From Shewanella gelidii (GTDB lineage Bacteria > Pseudomonadota > Gammaproteobacteria > Enterobacterales > Shewanellaceae): a stretch of DNA of 64,000 nt. A program made the position numbers and the translations under genes. Positions 63,213-64,000 of the stretch are shown here, piece by piece. The notes under the pieces were generated by a model that worked only from the letters and a program-made list of their open reading frames with translations, was not told where the DNA came from and did not search any database. Each line of letters begins with the position of its first letter. Positions within the stretch are counted from its first letter, which is position 1. Where the stretch lies: positions 119,471-183,470 of the forward strand of contig NZ_BMPZ01000006.1 in assembly GCF_014647855.1 (NCBI RefSeq). Reading direction: 5' to 3'.

Positions 63213-63635
63213 TCATTTAGGGTTATTTTTTTTTAATAGACTAACGAAATCAGGCTCACGATTTCGCCACGGTTTATGATTGCGAGGTTGGCAATTCGTT
63301 TCAGCACTTGGAAGTCTGCCAAGTTCTTTGCACATGTATTCTATTTCATTTGGTCTCACATCAAATCCGCTTGGGGTTATCATTCGACCTTTAACAATCA
63401 TGAAACCATTCCATTCATCACTGCAGGGTAGAAAACCACTTGCGGCAACATCAAGCAATCTAAGCGCAATACTGTTAGTTGGTTTGCCAGCTTTGATCCA
63501 TCGGTACGCAGTGGCGCGATTAACGTCAAAATAGCTGCAAATCCGCCTATAATCATCGTTAAAGAGGGTTTTAAATTTAACCGAGTGGGAATACATGTAG
63601 ACGTAATTGTCTTTATTCTGCATAGAGTACGACAT
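63213..63635 (-). CDS. prophage right-end DNA-binding protein (DUF3653-like)
   Basis: The 140-residue protein has a helix-turn-helix (RRICSYFDVNRATAYRWIKA, residues about 30-49), a segment IALRLLDVAASGFLPCSDEW followed by NGFMIVKGRMITPSGFDVRP, typical of phage regulators labelled DUF3653, and a basic C-terminus. It may be the second regulator of the element. A truncated copy of its end is at 45.84-45.99 kb. The motif GTAGTCACAAA from the left control region recurs, inverted, about 100 bp upstream (63737-63747). Confidence 0.65.
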   Translation of the reverse strand: MSYSMQNKDNYVYMYSHSVKFKTLFNDDYRRICSYFDVNRATAYRWIKAGKPTNSIALRLLDVAASGFLPCSDEWNGFMIVKGRMITPSGFDVRPNEIEYMCKELGRLPSAETNCQPRNHKPWRNREPDFVSLLKKNNPK

Positions 63636-63859
63636 TTAAATTCAATCCTTTTTAGAATTTATAGTTCTATATGCGATTGCAAATAGATCCGGATTGTATA
63701 AAGGTCGGTAAGTCGAAAGTTTGTCAAAATACCGTGTTTGTGACTACGGCACGTTCAAACGCTTGAATAATACACATCATACGGCTAGAGTGCGCAGTGG
63801 TGCGGTTTTTAGGATATGTTTGCAAATATAGAGCCAAAACAATGATTTATTAATGCCGC

Positions 63860-63887
63860 ATTTAACATAATATACATTGTGCGCAGT
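63860..63887 (-). other. dif site (chromosome dimer resolution), right attachment site
   Basis: Read on the plus strand: XerD arm ATTTAACATAA, centre TATACA, XerC arm TTGTGCGCAGT. The first 17 bases equal the inverse of E. coli dif exactly; the XerC arm differs at three of eleven. This is the site where XerCD, activated by FtsK, resolves dimers. After prophage insertion it should still work. Confidence 0.82.
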
Positions 63888-64000
63888 TATGTGGATATGG
63901 ATGAGTGTGGATGCCTGTAACTGTTTTAGCCTTGCTGTGTTGCTTCTCCTGCGCTCAGGCTTCGCTCGTCGTCGCATCAGCAGCATGGCTTAACGTTGTT

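Larger units (their letters stand above)
51595..63887 (+). mobile_element. corticovirus-like (PM2-like) prophage integrated at dif
   Basis: The element runs between two copies of ATTTAACATAATATACA (51595-51611 and 63860-63876), 12,265 bp apart. It carries a repressor, replication protein, packaging ATPase, double-jelly-roll capsid protein, many small membrane proteins, a spike, a muramidase-like protein and a holin-like protein, the gene content of tailless membrane-containing phages. No integrase, terminase, portal or tail gene is present. The direct repeat is the XerD arm and centre of dif, so integration by host XerC/XerD is the likely route. Size is close to PM2 (about 10 kb) plus cargo. 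The structural genes look intact. Confidence 0.88.

Noticed and set aside
63622..63634. AGAGTACGAC is shared with the left attachment site (51611-51620)
   Set aside because: A 10-base match over this search space can arise by chance, and here it is part of the regulator gene's first codons. It is not flanked by a Xer arm.

Overview
The window looks like a piece of the chromosome of a marine gammaproteobacterium of the Alteromonadales, quite possibly Pseudoalteromonas. The reasons are the housekeeping clusters (thrS-infC-rpmI-rplT, lolA-rarA-crcB-serS, tusDCB plus tusE), the family II pyrophosphatase, Vibrio/Alteromonadales-style attC sites and a prophage whose major capsid protein resembles that of phage PM2, a Pseudoalteromonas phage. 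No rRNA or taxonomically decisive marker is present, so the genus is an inference.

1-15.2 kb is conserved core: translation genes, thioredoxin reductase, alanine dehydrogenase divergent from an Lrp-type regulator, ftsK, lolA, rarA, crcB, serS, the sulfur-relay genes for tRNA thiolation, a YccA/Bax-inhibitor-type membrane protein, a PunR-like LysR regulator and tRNA-Ser(UGA). A truncated tyrosine recombinase follows the tRNA. 16.3-18.7 kb is a short run of integron-type gene cassettes with attC sites but no integron integrase, broken by decayed IS10-like elements.

18.8-26.8 kb is one efflux operon (outer membrane factor, membrane fusion protein, RND pump, response regulator, sensor kinase). 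26.9-41.9 kb holds mixed metabolic and regulatory genes and a second RND/MFP pair. From about 41 kb the DNA is accessory: a VOC pseudogene, an HlyD fragment, the end of a decayed prophage with a YafO-type toxin cluster, ISAs1 and IS10-like fragments, and a second cassette run (46.8-49.5 kb).

51.6-63.9 kb is the most interesting part: a nearly complete, about 12.3 kb, tailless double-jelly-roll (corticovirus-like) prophage. It is bounded by a 17-bp direct repeat of the XerD arm plus centre of dif, and its right end is a dif-like site, so it appears to be integrated at the chromosome dimer resolution site by host XerCD. It has a divergent control region with tandem palindromic operators, a RepA-like protein followed by an origin-like region with DnaA boxes, then a packaging ATPase, the capsid protein, many tiny membrane proteins, an Asp-box propeller spike, a muramidase-like protein and a holin-like protein. 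The right end carries a non-structural cargo gene (DUF2806-like) between two conserved genes. The decayed prophage at 43.8-46.0 kb has the same two flanking genes but different cargo, the YafO cluster. This points to a variable cargo slot.
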